Shown: positions 63,031 through 64,000 of the stretch, one piece after another
Numbering within the stretch: the stretch's first letter is position 1
How the letters are laid out: every line of letters begins with the position of its first letter
Assembly (NCBI RefSeq): GCF_019429625.1
Contig: NZ_JAHXRW010000005.1
Span: 124,001 to 188,000, forward strand
DNA: 64,000 nt
DNA from: Celeribacter sp. PS-C1
GTDB taxonomy: Bacteria > Pseudomonadota > Alphaproteobacteria > Rhodobacterales > Rhodobacteraceae
Direction: 5' to 3'
Position numbers and translations under genes: made by a program
Notes under the pieces: model-generated
What the model was told of the DNA's origin: nothing
The model's database searches: none
Seen by the model: the letters and a program-made list of their open reading frames with translations, nothing else

Positions 63031-63142
63031 GTGGTGTCACCACCTTCCTAAGTTAGATTTGCAAAAATTGCAGGAGGTGGCCGTATAGCAAAGTCATCCT
63101 AGCTTGTCTACTATGCCCGAGACCGTGAAGGAGGACAAAGAC

Positions 63143-63850
63143 ATGCCAACCACCGCTTATCCCGATCCGACCCGTGAAAAACTGCTCGATGCGGCGCTGA
63201 TTCATGTGGTTTTCGATGGTTGGGGACCGGAAACCTTCAAAGCGGCCGTGGCTGATTCGGATGTCTCCGAAGGCTTGGCGAAGGTCGCAGCCCCGCGCGG
63301 ATCGGTTGATCTGGCAGCGGCCTATCACAAACGCGGCGACCGGGAGATGGTGGCGGCGCTGGAGGCGGCGGACCTGTCGGACATGCGGTTTCGCGACCGA
63401 ATTGCGCATGCGGTTTGGATCCGGCTGCAATCGGTTGATCGCGAAGTGGTGCGGCGCGGCATGTCGCTTTTCTCGCTGCCGATCTACGCGCCTGAAGGGA
63501 CAAAGCTGCTGTGGGAAACAGCGGATGCGATCTGGACCTCTTTGGGCGACAATTCGAATGACGTGAACTGGTACACCAAACGCGCGACGCTGTCGGGCGT
63601 GTTTGCCTCGACGGTGCTGTTTTGGCTTGGTGACGACAGCGAAGGCTTTGTGGACACGAAGGCGTTCCTTGATCGTCGCATCGACGACGTGATGCAGATC
63701 GAAAAAGCCAAGGCGACCGTGCGCGACAACAAAATTCTGTCGGCAATGTTTGCGCTTCCAAATGCGGCCTTGTCGATGGTTAAGGCACCGGCAGGTGTGG
63801 GACGGGACGATGTCCCGGGAACGCAAACTGCCGGAGGGGCGTCTGAATGA
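63143..63850 (+). CDS. COQ9-family protein
   Basis: This is a 235-residue helical protein of the COQ9 family, with a TetR-like fold that binds lipids and assists ubiquinone synthesis. REKLLDAALIHVVFDGWGPE near 9-28 is the helix-turn-helix-like start, and TKRATLSGVFASTVLFWLGD near 149-168 is the signature region. ATG 63143 has AAGGAGG upstream; the frame extends to 63104. The stop overlaps the start of the oxidoreductase gene (ATGA). Confidence 0.9.
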   Translation: MPTTAYPDPTREKLLDAALIHVVFDGWGPETFKAAVADSDVSEGLAKVAAPRGSVDLAAAYHKRGDREMVAALEAADLSDMRFRDRIAHAVWIRLQSVDREVVRRGMSLFSLPIYAPEGTKLLWETADAIWTSLGDNSNDVNWYTKRATLSGVFASTVLFWLGDDSEGFVDTKAFLDRRIDDVMQIEKAKATVRDNKILSAMFALPNAALSMVKAPAGVGRDDVPGTQTAGGASE

Positions 63851-64000
63851 GCTTGCCTGAAATGATGCGCGCGGTCGAGATTTCCGAACCCGGTGGGCCG
63901 GAGGTTTTGAAGCCCTGCACCCGCCCATTGCCTGTGCCCAAAGCCGATGAGATCGTGATCAAACTGGCCTATGCGGGCGTGAACCGTCCTGATGCTCTGC
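63847..64000 (+). CDS. Quinone oxidoreductase, zinc-type MDR family (5' part only)
   Basis: Only about 51 codons are visible; the gene runs off the window. LPEMMRAVEISEPGGPEVLK followed by DEIVIKLAYAGVNRPDAL is the N-terminal GroES-like part of NADPH:quinone oxidoreductases of the medium-chain dehydrogenase superfamily. ATG 63847 overlaps the COQ9 stop by 4 bases, so the pair is probably an operon. Whether the Rossmann domain is intact cannot be seen. Confidence 0.82.
   Translation, partial: MSLPEMMRAVEISEPGGPEVLKPCTRPLPVPKADEIVIKLAYAGVNRPDAL

Overview
The window looks like a chromosome segment of an alphaproteobacterium of the Rhodobacterales (Roseobacter/Rhodobacteraceae). The evidence is the high G+C coding DNA together with several lineage-typical genes: an mcl1-type malyl-CoA lyase, an alphaproteobacterial TIGR02302-family protein, a DUF1244 protein, the argH-lipoprotein-lysA order, a COQ9 homologue, and a homologue of the Rhodobacter gene transfer agent (GTA) head-spike base protein. 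Genus and species cannot be fixed from the sequence alone. No rRNA, tRNA, CRISPR array, insertion sequence or complete prophage was recognised.

Bases 1-20,000 are an exopolysaccharide/capsule locus. A leftward set encodes a GDP-L-fucose synthase, a Wzc-type tyrosine-kinase co-polymerase and a Wza-type export lipoprotein that runs off the window. A rightward set encodes a WcaI-like glycosyltransferase, GDP-mannose 4,6-dehydratase, further glycosyltransferases, a Wzx-type flippase and a Wzy-type polymerase/ligase. Fcl and Gmd together make GDP-L-fucose, so the polymer probably contains fucose. The locus closes with YjbH- and YjbF-like outer-membrane/lipoprotein genes. Between these lies a leftward group of four: a GTA spike-base homologue, a probable spike-fibre gene, a WcaF-like acetyltransferase and a sulfotransferase. 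In Rhodobacter capsulatus the GTA head spikes bind the capsule, so spike genes inside a capsule locus, next to polymer-decorating enzymes, is the most interesting feature here.

Bases 20,000-28,500 hold a long-chain polyprenyl diphosphate synthase, a tRNA-methyltransferase-like protein, an EamA transporter, the polyhydroxybutyrate genes phaA and phaB with a candidate PhaR operator, and a divergent pair made of an EAL phosphodiesterase and a PAS-domain protein. Bases 28,500-38,700 are conserved housekeeping: argH, lysA, the TIGR02302 protein, an MJ0042 zinc-ribbon protein, ftsE-ftsX-plsC and accA. Bases 38,900-45,600 are metabolic: mcl1 of the ethylmalonyl-CoA pathway, a three-gene D-glutamate/D-amino-acid set (dgcN, dgcA, dat), and a compact leftward cluster of five small genes.

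Bases 45,600-64,000 contain pyk, rpmI-rplT, pheS-ORF-pheT with a foreign-looking membrane ORF coupled between the two synthetase subunits, two tandem GT39-like glycosyltransferases, a glutathione S-transferase, mscL, an Lrp-family regulator, an aldehyde dehydrogenase module (GAF/Fis regulator, dehydrogenase, DUF779), a DEAD-box helicase, rpsU, COQ9 and the start of a quinone oxidoreductase.
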